NCBI RefSeq assembly: GCF_009177065.1
Contig: NZ_WEZF01000016.1
Span: 62,001-126,000, forward strand
Source of the DNA: Tautonia marina
GTDB lineage: Bacteria; Planctomycetota; Planctomycetia; Isosphaerales; Isosphaeraceae
DNA: 64,000 bases
Direction: 5' to 3'
The notes beneath the pieces were generated by a model that did not search any database, was not told the DNA's origin, and saw only the letters and a program-made list of their open reading frames with translations. Both the position numbers and the translations under genes were made by a program. Shown here piece after piece: positions 26,604-36,692 of this stretch (its first letter is position 1; each line of letters starts with the position of its first letter).

Positions 26604-27494
26604 ATGGCTCTCGATACGAGCCACGCGTTCCCTCCCCTTTCAGTGCTGCTGGCGAACTCATCCCAACCACGGAACGAACATCGGCCATCGCGTTGCGGGG
26701 GTCGATTGGTTCTGTTGGATCGATGCGCGTCGCAGCGTCCTGCCGCTTTCGGATCGACCTCAGTGACGAGCCCCGCCCGACCTGCCGCGTTGAAATGTGA
26801 TCATGGCCTGCGTCGTCAAACGATCGTGGAGACGTTGCTCGAAGATGTCATCCGGGGTCGTCTCGCGCCGGGTCAGCACCTCGTCACGCAGACGCTCGCT
26901 GACCGGTTCGGCGTCAGCCACACGCCGGTTCGAGAGGCTCTGATTGCGCTCGCCGGCATGGGGGTTCTGGACGTTTTGCCGAACCGAGGGGCGATCGTCC
27001 GCCGCTTCACCGCGACCGAGGTCCGGGAGATCTGCCAGGTCCGCCGGGCGCTCGAATGCGAGGCGGTTCGGAGTGCCTGTGGTCGGATTGACCCGGATGA
27101 ACTAGCCGCCTTGCGGAACGAGCTGGAAGCGATGGTCGGAGTGCGGTCGGGCGATCGGCCCCGGTTCGTCCTTCGCGCCCGGGAACTGGATAGCCGCTTG
27201 CACGACCTGATCGCCGGGTCGAGCGGTAACGCCTTTCTGGCCGAGGAACTGGGACGCTTGACCTTGCTCTTTCGCGCCTTTCGCGATGCCGGGTGGGCCC
27301 GCGATCAGTCTCGGAATGATTACCGTCGCCTGGAACTGGAAGCTCACGAACACCTGGCGATCGTCGATGCCTTGCTCCAGGGCGACCGGGTCGGTGCCGT
27401 GCGGGCTATGAGCCGCCACATCCGGTCGGGCGTCAAGTACTGGAGCCGAGCCCTTCCGCAATCATCAGCATCGTCGCAATCAAACCATCCTTGA
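26604..27494 (+). CDS. GntR-family regulator with FCD ligand domain
   Basis: A 296-residue transcription regulator. The winged helix runs from about residue 66 (RQTIVETLLEDVIRGRLAPG), with the recognition helix region LADRFGVSHTPVREALIALAGMGVL. The helical FCD domain follows (VREICQVRRALECEAVRSAC, then RELDSRLHDLIAGSSGN and EHLAIVDALLQGD). FCD regulators usually sense organic acids and repress a nearby catabolic operon. The first 65 residues look non-conserved, but GGGAGGG lies 6 bases before this ATG; an internal GTG or TTG start is possible. It is 36 bp upstream of the DUF1549/DUF1553 gene, which it may control. Confidence 0.9.
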   Translation: MALDTSHAFPPLSVLLANSSQPRNEHRPSRCGGRLVLLDRCASQRPAAFGSTSVTSPARPAALKCDHGLRRQTIVETLLEDVIRGRLAPGQHLVTQTLADRFGVSHTPVREALIALAGMGVLDVLPNRGAIVRRFTATEVREICQVRRALECEAVRSACGRIDPDELAALRNELEAMVGVRSGDRPRFVLRARELDSRLHDLIAGSSGNAFLAEELGRLTLLFRAFRDAGWARDQSRNDYRRLELEAHEHLAIVDALLQGDRVGAVRAMSRHIRSGVKYWSRALPQSSASSQSNHP

Positions 27495-27530
27495 TCGGCC
27501 CGAGTGGCCTCGGACTGAGGGAGAACTTGC

Positions 27531-30500
27531 ATGAGCCATCGCCGCTTCGATCATCGTGACCACCCACGTTCTGCGTGTCGAGTCGGCATGGCCGTCCTGC
27601 TCGTGGGGATGGTGGCCGCCGACTCGTCCGCAGCCGAGACCAACGAGGTTCCGCGATACAACCGGGACATCCGGCCGATTCTGATGGAGAATTGTTTTTC
27701 CTGCCACGGGCCGGACAGTGCCGCCCGAAAAGCGGATTTGAGGCTCGACCAGCGCGATGCCGCCATCGAGGCCGAGTCGATCGTTCCGGGTGATCCGGAA
27801 CTGAGCGAGCTGATCTACCGCGTCGAATCGGACGATGAGTTCGAGATCATGCCACCTCCCTCGTCGCATAAAACGCTGACGGCGGAGCAAAAAGCCACGC
27901 TCCGTCGCTGGGTCGAGGCGGGAGCCGAATACGAGCCGCACTGGTCGTTCATCCCTCCTCAACGACCCGAACTGCCGGAGATTTCCGAGCCGTCGTGGGT
28001 CCGCAACGAGATCGACGCATTCATTCTCGATCGACTCGAACAGGCCGGGCTGTCGCCGATGCCCGAGGCCGACCGCCGTACGATTGCCCGACGCGCGAGT
28101 CTCGATCTGACCGGCCTTCCCCCTGCTCCCGAGGCAGTCGAGGCATTCGTCAATGACCCGACTCCTGAGGCTTATGAATCCTACGTCGATCGCCTGCTTG
28201 CCTCTCCTCATTGGGGAGAGCATCGCGCCCGGACCTGGCTCGACGCGGCCCGCTACGCCGACACCCACGGGCTGCATTTCGACAACGAGCGAACCATGTG
28301 GTCGTATCGAGACTGGGTGATCAAGGCATTCAATCAAAATATGCCGTTCGACCAGTTCACCCTTGAACAACTTGCCGGCGACCTCTTGCCCGACCACGAT
28401 CTCGACCAGCTCATCGCCACGGGCTTCAACCGCTGCAATATCACCACGAACGAAGGCGGCACGATTCCCGAGGAGAACCTCGTCGGCTACACCCGAGACC
28501 GGACGGAGACGGTCGCAACCATCTTCCTCGGACTGACCGCAAACTGTGCCACGTGCCACGATCACAAATATGATCCGCTGAGTCAGCGCGAATTCTACCA
28601 GTTGGCCGCCTTCTTCAATAACACGACGCAGGGGGCGATGGACGGCAACATCCGCGACACCCCGCCGATCATTCACGTTCCGGCCGACCAGGATCGAGAT
28701 CGTTGGACGGAACTTTCCAGGGTCCTGGCCGAAGCCCGCGCCGCCAGCGACGCCCACAAGATCGAGTCCCGATCGGCGTTTGACCGTTGGTTGGCCGAGG
28801 CGACCGCCGACCGTGTGACGTCCGAAATTCCCTCTGAAGGCCAGACCCTGCTCGCCCAACTTGGCGAAGGAATCAGTCCCGGTCCAGTCGGGGCCCTCGA
28901 ACTGGCCGGGGTCGGCGATTTCGACACGAGTGACGACTTCACGGTGTCCGCGTGGGTCAAACTCCCTCGCCGAGGGATGGCCGGCGCCGTGGTTGCCCGG
29001 ATGGACGAGGCGAGTGAGCACCGCGGCTGGGACCTCTGGATCGAGGGGAACCGCGTTGGAACTCACATCGTCCACACCTGGCCAGGCGATGCGATCAAGG
29101 TGGTCTCGAAATCTGAGATCGAGCGCAACCGATGGACTCATATCAGCGTTTCTTACGACGGATCGGGCAAGGCGGCTGGTGTCTCAATCGCTTTGAACGG
29201 TCAGCCGCAAGGCGTCGATGTGGTTTCGGACCAGCTCAAGGGAACGATTCGAACCGAAGTTCCCTTGAAGGTTGGCCAGCGAAACGGATCGAGCCGACTC
29301 GACGGCGCGACGATTCGGGATGTTCGGCTCTACCACCGATCGCTCTCCACCACCGAAATGGCCGCCCTAGCCGGAGGCGATCGCACGCTCCGGCTCGTCG
29401 CCACGAACGCCGATTCGCGACCGGAGGAGGAGGTCAACGCGGCCTTCGACTGGTGGCTCGCATACGTTGATGAGACGAATCGAGACCTGCAAGCAACCCT
29501 GGCCGCTCTGGAAGCCGAGGAGGCTGAGATCAAGGCCCGAGGGACGATTGCTCATGTGACCGCTGAACGCGATCAACCGGCAACGGCCTTCGTCCTGCAT
29601 CGAGGTGAATACGATCAGCGCCGGGAGGAGGTCTCCGCCGCGACCCCTGCCATCCTGCCACCGATGGACGAGGGAGCCCCCCGAAACCGGCTCGGCTTCG
29701 CTCAATGGCTCTTAAGCGACGATCATCCATTGACGGCCCGAGTTACAGTGAATCGCGCCTGGCAAGAACTGTTCGGGACCGGCCTGGTTGCGACGACCGG
29801 CGATTTCGGGATCAGCGGAGAGCTGCCCAGCCATCCCGAGTTGCTCGACTGGCTGGCCCTCGAGTTCCGCGAATCGGGCTGGGATCTCAAGCATCTCTAT
29901 CGCTTGATGGTCACCTCGGCGGCATACCGGCAGTCGGCCGCCGTCTCTGCCGGGGCTCTGGAGCGCGACCCGCAAAATCGCCTGATTTCCCGCGGACCTC
30001 GCTTCCGCATGGATGCCGAGATGATTCGCGATTACGCCCTCTCGGCCAGCGGGTTGCTCGCCGAAACCATCGGCGGGCCGAGTGTCAAGCCGTACCAGCC
30101 CGAGGGGGTCTGGGAAGCCGTCGCCATGCCCGGCAGCAACACCCGCTTTTATGAAGAAGACAAAGGGACCGGCCTCTATCGCCGCAGCCTTTACACCTTC
30201 TGGAAGCGGGCCGCGCCGCCGGCCTCGATGGAAGTCTTCAACGCTCCGAGCCGGGAATACTGCACCGTTCGTCGCGAGCGGACCAACACGCCCTTGCAGG
30301 CTCTGGCAACCCTGAACGATGTCCAGTACGTGGAGGCGGCTCGTCACCTGGCGGAACGCACCCTCATCTCGACCTGCGAATCGGACGACGATCGTGTGCA
30401 GGCGATGGCCCTTCGACTGGTCGCCCGCCCCTTGGATTCGGAGGAGTTGGAGATTGTCCGCGCATCGCTCGGTGAGTTGCTCGCGCACTATCAGGGGCAC

Positions 30501-30632
30501 CCGGAAGATGCCTCGGCTCTGATCGCCCTGGGGACCTCTCCGGCAAACACCGAGCTTGACCCGGAGACCCTGGCTGCCTGGACCATGCTTGCCAATCAGT
30601 TGATGAATCTGGACGAAGTGCTGACGAAGTGA
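27531..30632 (+). CDS. PSCyt1/DUF1549/LamG/DUF1553 planctomycete cytochrome-like protein
   Basis: A 1033-residue exported protein of a type nearly unique to planctomycetes and their relatives. In order: a signal peptide (residues 1-34), the PSCyt1 domain with a heme-type CFSCH at about 55 and MPPPSSHKTLT, DUF1549 (from about residue 150, with CATCHDHKYDP near 338), a LamG-like beta-sandwich at about 463-613 (DDFTVSAWVKL, NRWTHISVSYDG), and DUF1553 (NRLGFAQWLLSDDHPLTARV to PLQALATLNDVQYVEAARHLAER). These proteins are paired with DUF1501 proteins, as here 32 bp downstream, and are thought to take part in periplasmic polysaccharide breakdown; the chemistry is unproven. GGGAG lies 9 bases before the ATG. 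Confidence 0.95.
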   Translation: MSHRRFDHRDHPRSACRVGMAVLLVGMVAADSSAAETNEVPRYNRDIRPILMENCFSCHGPDSAARKADLRLDQRDAAIEAESIVPGDPELSELIYRVESDDEFEIMPPPSSHKTLTAEQKATLRRWVEAGAEYEPHWSFIPPQRPELPEISEPSWVRNEIDAFILDRLEQAGLSPMPEADRRTIARRASLDLTGLPPAPEAVEAFVNDPTPEAYESYVDRLLASPHWGEHRARTWLDAARYADTHGLHFDNERTMWSYRDWVIKAFNQNMPFDQFTLEQLAGDLLPDHDLDQLIATGFNRCNITTNEGGTIPEENLVGYTRDRTETVATIFLGLTANCATCHDHKYDPLSQREFYQLAAFFNNTTQGAMDGNIRDTPPIIHVPADQDRDRWTELSRVLAEARAASDAHKIESRSAFDRWLAEATADRVTSEIPSEGQTLLAQLGEGISPGPVGALELAGVGDFDTSDDFTVSAWVKLPRRGMAGAVVARMDEASEHRGWDLWIEGNRVGTHIVHTWPGDAIKVVSKSEIERNRWTHISVSYDGSGKAAGVSIALNGQPQGVDVVSDQLKGTIRTEVPLKVGQRNGSSRLDGATIRDVRLYHRSLSTTEMAALAGGDRTLRLVATNADSRPEEEVNAAFDWWLAYVDETNRDLQATLAALEAEEAEIKARGTIAHVTAERDQPATAFVLHRGEYDQRREEVSAATPAILPPMDEGAPRNRLGFAQWLLSDDHPLTARVTVNRAWQELFGTGLVATTGDFGISGELPSHPELLDWLALEFRESGWDLKHLYRLMVTSAAYRQSAAVSAGALERDPQNRLISRGPRFRMDAEMIRDYALSASGLLAETIGGPSVKPYQPEGVWEAVAMPGSNTRFYEEDKGTGLYRRSLYTFWKRAAPPASMEVFNAPSREYCTVRRERTNTPLQALATLNDVQYVEAARHLAERTLISTCESDDDRVQAMALRLVARPLDSEELEIVRASLGELLAHYQGHPEDASALIALGTSPANTELDPETLAAWTMLANQLMNLDEVLTK

Positions 30633-30664
30633 GTTCACACCCTTTTCTTCCTTGAGGAGCAATC

Positions 30665-32119
30665 ATGGATCCTCTCCGCCAATTCGTCCAGAACGAGACG
30701 CGCCGCCACTTCTTCGGTCGGGGGGCCAATGCCGTCGGCATGGCCGCCCTCGCCTCGTTACTTGGCGAGCGATCGGCGTCGGCCAGTGCCGACTCCCAGG
30801 GCTTGCCCGTCGGGCCGCACTTCGCGCCCAAGGCTAAGCACGTCATTTATCTGCACATGGTGGGCGGTCCTTCGCAGATGGACCTGTTCGACTACAAGCC
30901 GGCCATGGGAGACCTGTTCGATACCGACCTTCCCGAGTCGATCCGAATGGGTCAGCGTCTCACGACGATGACGAGCGGGCAGGCTCGGTTTCCCATTGCT
31001 CCGTCCAAATATGCGTTCGCCCAGCACGGCGAGAGCGGCATGTGGGTGTCGGAACTCCTGCCGCAGACGGCCAAGATGGTGGATGACCTCTGCTTCATCC
31101 GAAGCATGCATACCGAGGCGATCAACCACGAGCCGGCGATCAGCTACATGCAAACCGGGAACATGGTGACCGGCCGCCCTTGCCTTGGTTCGTGGGCGTC
31201 GTATGGCCTGGGATCGGACAACCACGATTTGCCGACCTTCGTGGTCCTGGTGGCTCGTCCGTCGAACACCGAGCAGATCCAGGCCATTTCGGGGCGGCTC
31301 TGGTCGTCCGGTTACCTGCCGGGCGAACATGCGGGGGTCTCGTTCCGGACCGCGGGCGACCCGATTCTTTACATCAACAACCCTGAGGGCGTTCCGGCCG
31401 CCGTGCGCCGAACCACGCTCGACGGGCTGAACGCCCTGAACGAACGGACGTACGCCCAGCTTGGCGACCCGGAAATCAACACCCGGATCCAGCAATACGA
31501 GCTGGCCTTCCGCATGCAGTCAAGCGTTCCCGAGTTGACCGACCTGGCGAGCGAGTCGGAAGCGACCCTCGAACTCTACGGTCCCGACGTCTCGAACCCT
31601 GGCACGTTCGCCAACACCGCGTTGCTTGCTCGTCGGATGGTCGAGCGGGGTGTTCGGTTCGTGCAGATTTACCACAACAACTGGGACACGCACGCCAACG
31701 TCTCCGGCCGCCTCCCTGATCAGTGCAAGGACGTCGATCAACCGTGTTGGGGCCTGATTCAGGACCTCAAATCCCGTGGCCTGCTCGATGAGACGCTGGT
31801 CATCTGGGGAGGTGAGTTCGGCCGGACAATTTACTGTCAGGGGAATTTGACCCGTGAGAATTACGGGCGCGACCACCACCCACGGTGCTTCACCATGTGG
31901 ATGGCCGGTGGTGGTGCTCGCGGCGGGGCGATTTATGGAGAAACCGACGACTTCTCCTATAACATCGTCGACAATCCCGTCCACATTCGAGACTTCCATG
32001 CCACCGTCCTGAAGCTCATGGGATTCGATCACGAGCGCTTTACCTATCGCTACCAGGGGCTCGACCAGCGGCTCACCGGCGTCGAACCGGCCCGAGTGAT
32101 CCCCGAGTTGCTCGCCTGA
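30665..32119 (+). CDS. DUF1501 protein
   Basis: A 484-residue DUF1501 protein, related in fold to alkaline phosphatases/sulfatases. The N-terminus [22 protein letters not shown] resembles a Tat export signal with twin Arg. Family blocks seen are [55 protein letters not shown] and [16 protein letters not shown], with metal-binding His and Asp residues. GAGGAG lies 6 bases before the ATG. It forms an operon with the DUF1549/DUF1553 gene upstream, the usual pairing. Substrates are unknown; a sulfatase-like step on exported polysaccharide is an inference. Confidence 0.95.
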   Translation: MDPLRQFVQNETRRHFFGRGANAVGMAALASLLGERSASASADSQGLPVGPHFAPKAKHVIYLHMVGGPSQMDLFDYKPAMGDLFDTDLPESIRMGQRLTTMTSGQARFPIAPSKYAFAQHGESGMWVSELLPQTAKMVDDLCFIRSMHTEAINHEPAISYMQTGNMVTGRPCLGSWASYGLGSDNHDLPTFVVLVARPSNTEQIQAISGRLWSSGYLPGEHAGVSFRTAGDPILYINNPEGVPAAVRRTTLDGLNALNERTYAQLGDPEINTRIQQYELAFRMQSSVPELTDLASESEATLELYGPDVSNPGTFANTALLARRMVERGVRFVQIYHNNWDTHANVSGRLPDQCKDVDQPCWGLIQDLKSRGLLDETLVIWGGEFGRTIYCQGNLTRENYGRDHHPRCFTMWMAGGGARGGAIYGETDDFSYNIVDNPVHIRDFHATVLKLMGFDHERFTYRYQGLDQRLTGVEPARVIPELLA

Positions 32120-32146
32120 ACATCGAACGAATCGCCCCCGGCAGCC

Positions 32147-32165
32147 GGTGTCTTTCCCAGACACC
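32147..32165. terminator. 7-bp hairpin between convergent DUF1501 and SDR genes
   Basis: GGTGTCT (32147-32153) and AGACACC (32159-32165) pair around TTCCC in the 97-bp gap between convergent genes. No T-run is present. Confidence 0.45.
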
Positions 32166-32216
32166 TTGACCACGCCGGGGTGCGATGCTCTCCCAGCACC
32201 CATCGTTGCCGCATGC

Positions 32217-33233
32217 TCATCCCGGTTGAGCTTGATCCGGGACAAGTCGACTGAGAACGGCCGCGACCGTTCCTCGCAGCCGTTCCCCAGGGATCGGCGG
32301 ATCGTTCTGTTCGTCGGCTGACGGTTCGGGCATGGAGTGTTCGACCAGAGCATTCAGCTCCGCAAACCAGGCCGGAGCAATGGCATCGACGATCGGCCCC
32401 AGCCGGGCGGGCCAGGTGACGGGGGCCTCGGGATCGCCGTTGCAAATCGCTTCGAGAAACCGTTCGGCGCTGGTGTGGGCCGAGGTCGCCGTGATCGGGT
32501 TCACATCCCCGGCCGCGAACCAGGCGTACTCGGCGTGGCGATCCCCTTTCATCAGCGCGTTGGTATGCCCTCCGGTGCGAATCATGGCCGGATAAAATCC
32601 GGTGACGTAGATACGATCCTTTACAAGTTCTGGATAGAGCCCCCTTGTGAACCCCGAGAAGGCGAACTTGCTCGCCGTGTACGGCAGCAGATGCGGCACG
32701 GCGATGCGGCCGCCGATCGAGACGACGTTGCCGATCCGGCCGCCTCCGGCCGCCCTCATGTGGGGCAAGGCGGCGAACGAGCAATAGACGCCTCCCCAGA
32801 AATTGACCTCGTGAAGGTGACGGAGGTCATCGAGGGTCATTGCCTCCAGCGGTCCGACCATCATCAGCGCCGCGTTGTTGATCAAGACGTCGATGCGTCC
32901 GAACTGCTGAATCACCCGATCCATCATCGCTTCGACGGCGGTTCGATCGGCGATGTCGGTCGGGATGGCCAGTGTTGCCAGGGCTCCTTCGGCGATCAGT
33001 TCTCGTGCGGCCTGTTCGATCGCCTCGGCATTTCTCGCCACGAGAACCACAATCGCTCCGCGTCGAGCAGCCTTGCGAGCCAGGATTAAGCCCAGCCCAC
33101 TGGATGCCCCGGTAATGACCACCACCCTCCCACGCAGCTCGATGTGACGTTGGCGTCTGAGCCACGATCGGGCCGCGAAGGAGAGACCGGCTCCGGCCAT
33201 CAGTCCAAGGGCCAGTTTCGTACGAGTCTTCAT
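32217..33233 (-). CDS. Short-chain dehydrogenase/reductase (SDR)
   Basis: A 338-residue SDR oxidoreductase. The nucleotide loop is TGASSGLG near residue 38, the Asn motif is INNAALMM, and the catalytic pair is in YTASKFAFSGF; GRIGNVVSIGGRIAVPH supplies the catalytic Ser. The N-terminal hydrophobic stretch (LALGLMAGAGLSFAARSW) may anchor it to the membrane. The 70-residue C-terminal extension beyond the core is Pro/Glu-rich. The frame is open upstream to 33368, but the conserved protein begins at the ATG at 33233. Substrate is unknown. It diverges from the polysaccharide operon. Confidence 0.9.
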   Translation of the reverse strand: MKTRTKLALGLMAGAGLSFAARSWLRRQRHIELRGRVVVITGASSGLGLILARKAARRGAIVVLVARNAEAIEQAARELIAEGALATLAIPTDIADRTAVEAMMDRVIQQFGRIDVLINNAALMMVGPLEAMTLDDLRHLHEVNFWGGVYCSFAALPHMRAAGGGRIGNVVSIGGRIAVPHLLPYTASKFAFSGFTRGLYPELVKDRIYVTGFYPAMIRTGGHTNALMKGDRHAEYAWFAAGDVNPITATSAHTSAERFLEAICNGDPEAPVTWPARLGPIVDAIAPAWFAELNALVEHSMPEPSADEQNDPPIPGERLRGTVAAVLSRLVPDQAQPG

Positions 33234-33421
33234 GGTGTGAACGGCTCCCGGGTGTGGTTGATCTCCGTGGTGGTCGCTTTCCTGATGTTTTCTGCACTCG
33301 GCGTGCCGTTTGCTCCTCGAACCCGCCTTGACCGACCGGCCCATCGGCGTCAGAGTGTTGCGGGCCACAGGAATGGGGCGACGAGGTTCCGTCGCGAACA
33401 GGCCCCGGGGAGTCGGCCTGG

Positions 33422-34873
33422 ATGCCTCAACTTCGCTGGATTCTTGCCATCGTCGCCCTCGCCGTCACGGTGAGGGTTTCGGCGATTGTTGTACTCCAAA
33501 GCCACACCGTTCCCCGGAGTACCTACGAGCACGGCGAGATTGCCTCGAACTTGCTCGAAGGCCGGGGGTTCTCGATTCGCTTTCTCGGTGTTGATGGTCC
33601 CACCTCACAGCAGGCCCCGCTCTATCCGCTCCTGGTTGCGGCAGCCTTCGCGGTGGGAGGCATCGAAACGCCCGAGGCCCTTCTGCTCCTCCAGCTCGGA
33701 CAGGCGGCGCTGGGAGGAGCGATGACACTGGCGGTGATGGCGCTGGTCTATCAGATTGTTCCCGATCGACCTCGCATGGCGATCGTTGCCGGGCTGTTAA
33801 CCGCCGTGCATCCGACACTTATCTACGTCGCGACTCATGTTCAGGTGGCTGGGCTTGCGGCGACGCTGGTGACACTTGCCTTTGTCGGAGCGTATCGGAT
33901 GGCCCGCTCAGCCCATCGGCTCGATGCCTTGGCCGTGGGAGGAATCCTCGGCCTTCTGGTGCTCTGCGATCCGATTCTCGGGTTGATTGCTCCCGCCATT
34001 GCCTGGGTCGCGGTGCAAGGCCAGGGATTTCGTCGCGCGATCGGGCCGCTCACGGTTGTTGCACTCATCTCGTCCCTGACGGTCGCCCCCTGGATTGTCC
34101 GCAACGCTCGTGTTCACGGAGAGTTCGTACCGGTCAAGAGCACCTTCGGGTACGCCTTCTGGCAGGGGAACTGCTCACTGAGCGAAGGAACCGATAAGGT
34201 TGTTCGAGCTTCGGTCGAGACGATCCTTGCGAATAGCGGCCCAGGCCTGGCCGATCGGAACCGAGCCTTGTGGGACGCTCGTCACGAGGCCGGCTACATC
34301 GACGATATCGCCCTGACCGCGGACGACCGGCAAACCCTCGCAACGCTCAACGAACCGGGCCGATCGCGATGGCTCCTTCGTCGAGCACTCGACGATCTGC
34401 AGGCCGATCCGCTTCGCTATCCCCGTCTCTGCGCGAAACGGCTTCGTTCGTTCATTCTCTGGGATGATACCAACCCCAAGACCCGAAGCCTGATCTATCG
34501 TACCGGACACCTTGGGCTGTCACTACTTGCAATTGTTGGCTTGATTGGGCTCGGCCCCAACCTCCGTCGTCGGATCGCACCCACGCTACTGGCGGCGACC
34601 TTGATTGCCGTGTTCCACGCCCTGACCATTGTCTCGGCACGGTTTCACGTGCCCATTGAACCGCTGATGGCGGTCTGGGCTTCGGGAGTGGTCGCCACCG
34701 CTCGATCAGGCGGCCGAGCTGACTTGGGCTTCACAAGAGCGCGCGAAACCGTATCATTTGCACCGAATCGCATCGAACGACAGTCGAGCCGCAGGGAGGA
34801 AGGCCGACAGTTGGTCGAGACCTCATGGTCAGGCCAAGCACTCTCGGGCCTCTCCGACCGAGATCGGACCTGA
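33422..34873 (+). CDS. GT39-like integral membrane glycosyltransferase
   Basis: A 483-residue polytopic membrane protein of the GT-C/ArnT-PMT type. The first helix (ILAIVALAVTVRVSAIVVL) is followed by an outward loop with EHGEIASNLLEGRGFSI, the usual place of the acidic catalytic residues, and then about eight helices. The C-terminal 60 residues are hydrophilic. Such enzymes use polyprenyl-phosphate sugars at the outer face of the membrane. A GGGGAG sequence precedes the ATG. It heads the polysaccharide export operon, 38 bp before the ABC permease, so it probably modifies or builds the exported glycan. Confidence 0.82.
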   Translation: MPQLRWILAIVALAVTVRVSAIVVLQSHTVPRSTYEHGEIASNLLEGRGFSIRFLGVDGPTSQQAPLYPLLVAAAFAVGGIETPEALLLLQLGQAALGGAMTLAVMALVYQIVPDRPRMAIVAGLLTAVHPTLIYVATHVQVAGLAATLVTLAFVGAYRMARSAHRLDALAVGGILGLLVLCDPILGLIAPAIAWVAVQGQGFRRAIGPLTVVALISSLTVAPWIVRNARVHGEFVPVKSTFGYAFWQGNCSLSEGTDKVVRASVETILANSGPGLADRNRALWDARHEAGYIDDIALTADDRQTLATLNEPGRSRWLLRRALDDLQADPLRYPRLCAKRLRSFILWDDTNPKTRSLIYRTGHLGLSLLAIVGLIGLGPNLRRRIAPTLLAATLIAVFHALTIVSARFHVPIEPLMAVWASGVVATARSGGRADLGFTRARETVSFAPNRIERQSSRREEGRQLVETSWSGQALSGLSDRDRT

Positions 34874-34911
34874 TTCCGATCCCGCCTTCATTCACACGGA
34901 AGTGAACCGTT

Positions 34912-35787
34912 ATGGCCACACAGGTCTCGTCTCCGACGACGCCAATCCCGCAGGTGTTCCCACCTGGTCGTGACACACTGCCTGGCCTGAACGGATTGAC
35001 CATCCTCGTCCGTGACGCCCAGGAACTCTATCGCTTCCGGGCGGTCCTGAAAAACCTGGTGGCCCAGGACCTTCGAACGAGGTATCAACGGTCGTTGCTG
35101 GGATTCTTGTGGACGCTCCTGAATCCCATCTTGATGATGGTCACCCTTTCGCTGGTTTTCACGCATCTGTTCAAGTTCGGCAAAGGGGGAACCGATTACG
35201 CACTTTATTTGTTCTCAGGCATGGTCCCCTGGGGACTGCTGGTCGGAACAGTCACCGAGTCGTCCACCTGCATCATTTCCAACGAAGGCTTGATTCGGAA
35301 AATCTACATCCCAAAAATGATTTTCCCGCTCTCAAGGCTAGTGCTCAACACCACCATGTTGACTCTCTCGATGACGGCTCTGTTTCTCCTGATGGTCCCG
35401 CTCGGAGCCCGGTTTACTCCGTCGCTCCTGATGGTCCCGATCGCGATCTTCATCTACGCGATCTTCACGCTGGGCCTCGGACTCATCGCCGCGACGGTGA
35501 ACACGTTCTACCGAGATTTTGGTCATCTGCTCACGGTCTTTCTTCAGGCCTGGTATTTTGCCACCCCAATCGTCTATCCGATCAACGCCCTTCCTGAGGA
35601 AATTGCCTGGCGATTCTGGCTCAACCCCGCATACCCGTTTATCCGCATGTTTCACGTCACCATCTATGAAGGTCATTGGCCTTCCTGGATGCTCTTCCTC
35701 TCGACTGCCGGCATCGCGGCGGTGGCCCTGGGAATCGGCTATGTCACGTTCAAGTCGTATGAGGACAAACTGGTCTTCCGGCTCTGA
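34912..35787 (+). CDS. ABC-2 type polysaccharide export permease (Wzm-like)
   Basis: A 291-residue permease with six membrane helices, of the Wzm/KpsM/TagG type that moves lipid-linked polysaccharide across the inner membrane. After an amphipathic N-terminus comes LVAQDLRTRYQRSLLGFLWTLLNP, the diagnostic family block, and near the end YFATPIVYPINALPEEIAWRFWLNPAYPF. It is 31 bp upstream of the matching ATPase gene, together forming a complete exporter of two permeases and two ATPases. Length is typical. The glycan is unknown but is presumably made by the glycosyltransferases of the same operon. Confidence 0.94.
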   Translation: MATQVSSPTTPIPQVFPPGRDTLPGLNGLTILVRDAQELYRFRAVLKNLVAQDLRTRYQRSLLGFLWTLLNPILMMVTLSLVFTHLFKFGKGGTDYALYLFSGMVPWGLLVGTVTESSTCIISNEGLIRKIYIPKMIFPLSRLVLNTTMLTLSMTALFLLMVPLGARFTPSLLMVPIAIFIYAIFTLGLGLIAATVNTFYRDFGHLLTVFLQAWYFATPIVYPINALPEEIAWRFWLNPAYPFIRMFHVTIYEGHWPSWMLFLSTAGIAAVALGIGYVTFKSYEDKLVFRL

Positions 35788-35818
35788 ATCGAGGCCGCGA
35801 GGTCAAGGAGAGGCAGAG

Positions 35819-36625
35819 GTGAGTCACGAGACGGTCATCGACCTGCAGCGCGTTTCGCTGCGGTTCACCACCTACAGCGACAAATACTATTCGCTCAAAC
35901 GCGCCTGCATGGATCTATTCCTCCGTCGCGAGCAGAGCAATCAGTCGTCGTTCTGGGCAATTAGCGGGATCGATCTGAACATTCGTCGTGGTGAACGCAT
36001 CGGAATTCTTGGAGCCAACGGCGCGGGCAAAAGCACGTTACTCCGTATTATTGCCGGGATCTACTCCCCGACCTCCGGCCGGATCGTGGTCAATGGTCGT
36101 GTCGCCCCCTTGATTGAGCTGGGCGCTGGGTTCAACTTTGAACTTTCCGGCGAGGAGAATGTCTATCTCAACGGCGCGTTGCTCGGGTTCGATCGGAAAC
36201 AGATGAAGGCTCGGATCAACCGGATCTGGGATTTCTCCGGTCTTCATGAGTTCGCATCGCTGCCCTTGAAATACTACTCGACCGGCATGCTCTCCCGGCT
36301 CTCGTTTGCAGTCGCCACCGAGGTCGATCCCGACATTTTGCTGCTCGATGAAACCCTCAGCGTGGGCGATGCCTCGTTTCAGAGCAGGGCTCGAGAGCGC
36401 ATTCATCAGGTGATTGATCGCTCAAACGTGGTGGTGATCGTCTCCCACGATATGGACGCGCTCTCCAAGATTTGCACCAGGGGTCTCTGGCTCGACCGAG
36501 GAGTCCTTCAGGCCGACGGCCCCATTGATCAGGTGATCGACTCGTACATTCGTCATGTCGGCACACCCGCATCCGAAGCGGCCACCACCCAGGAACCTGA
36601 TCGAGCCACGGCCGACGCAGCCTGA
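35819..36625 (+). CDS. ABC polysaccharide exporter ATPase (Wzt-like, no C-terminal glycan-binding domain)
   Basis: A 268-residue ATPase that pairs with the permease before it. Walker A is GANGAGKST, Walker B is DILLLDETLSVGD, and the H-loop is in VVIVSHDMDAL. The signature motif reads YSTGMLSRLSF instead of LSGGQ, as usual in this subfamily. The typical Wzt block VAPLIELGAGFNFELSGEENVYLNG is present. It stops soon after the ATPase domain, so it lacks the C-terminal carbohydrate-binding domain of O9a-type Wzt. The start is GTG with AAGGAG 8 bases upstream; the longer open frame overlaps the permease gene and was rejected. Confidence 0.94.
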   Translation: MSHETVIDLQRVSLRFTTYSDKYYSLKRACMDLFLRREQSNQSSFWAISGIDLNIRRGERIGILGANGAGKSTLLRIIAGIYSPTSGRIVVNGRVAPLIELGAGFNFELSGEENVYLNGALLGFDRKQMKARINRIWDFSGLHEFASLPLKYYSTGMLSRLSFAVATEVDPDILLLDETLSVGDASFQSRARERIHQVIDRSNVVVIVSHDMDALSKICTRGLWLDRGVLQADGPIDQVIDSYIRHVGTPASEAATTQEPDRATADAA

Positions 36626-36692
36626 TGATTCGCGGGGAAACGACTGAAGGCTCCCCGACTCAACTTCGTGACGCAGCGGCAGGGAGGTCATC

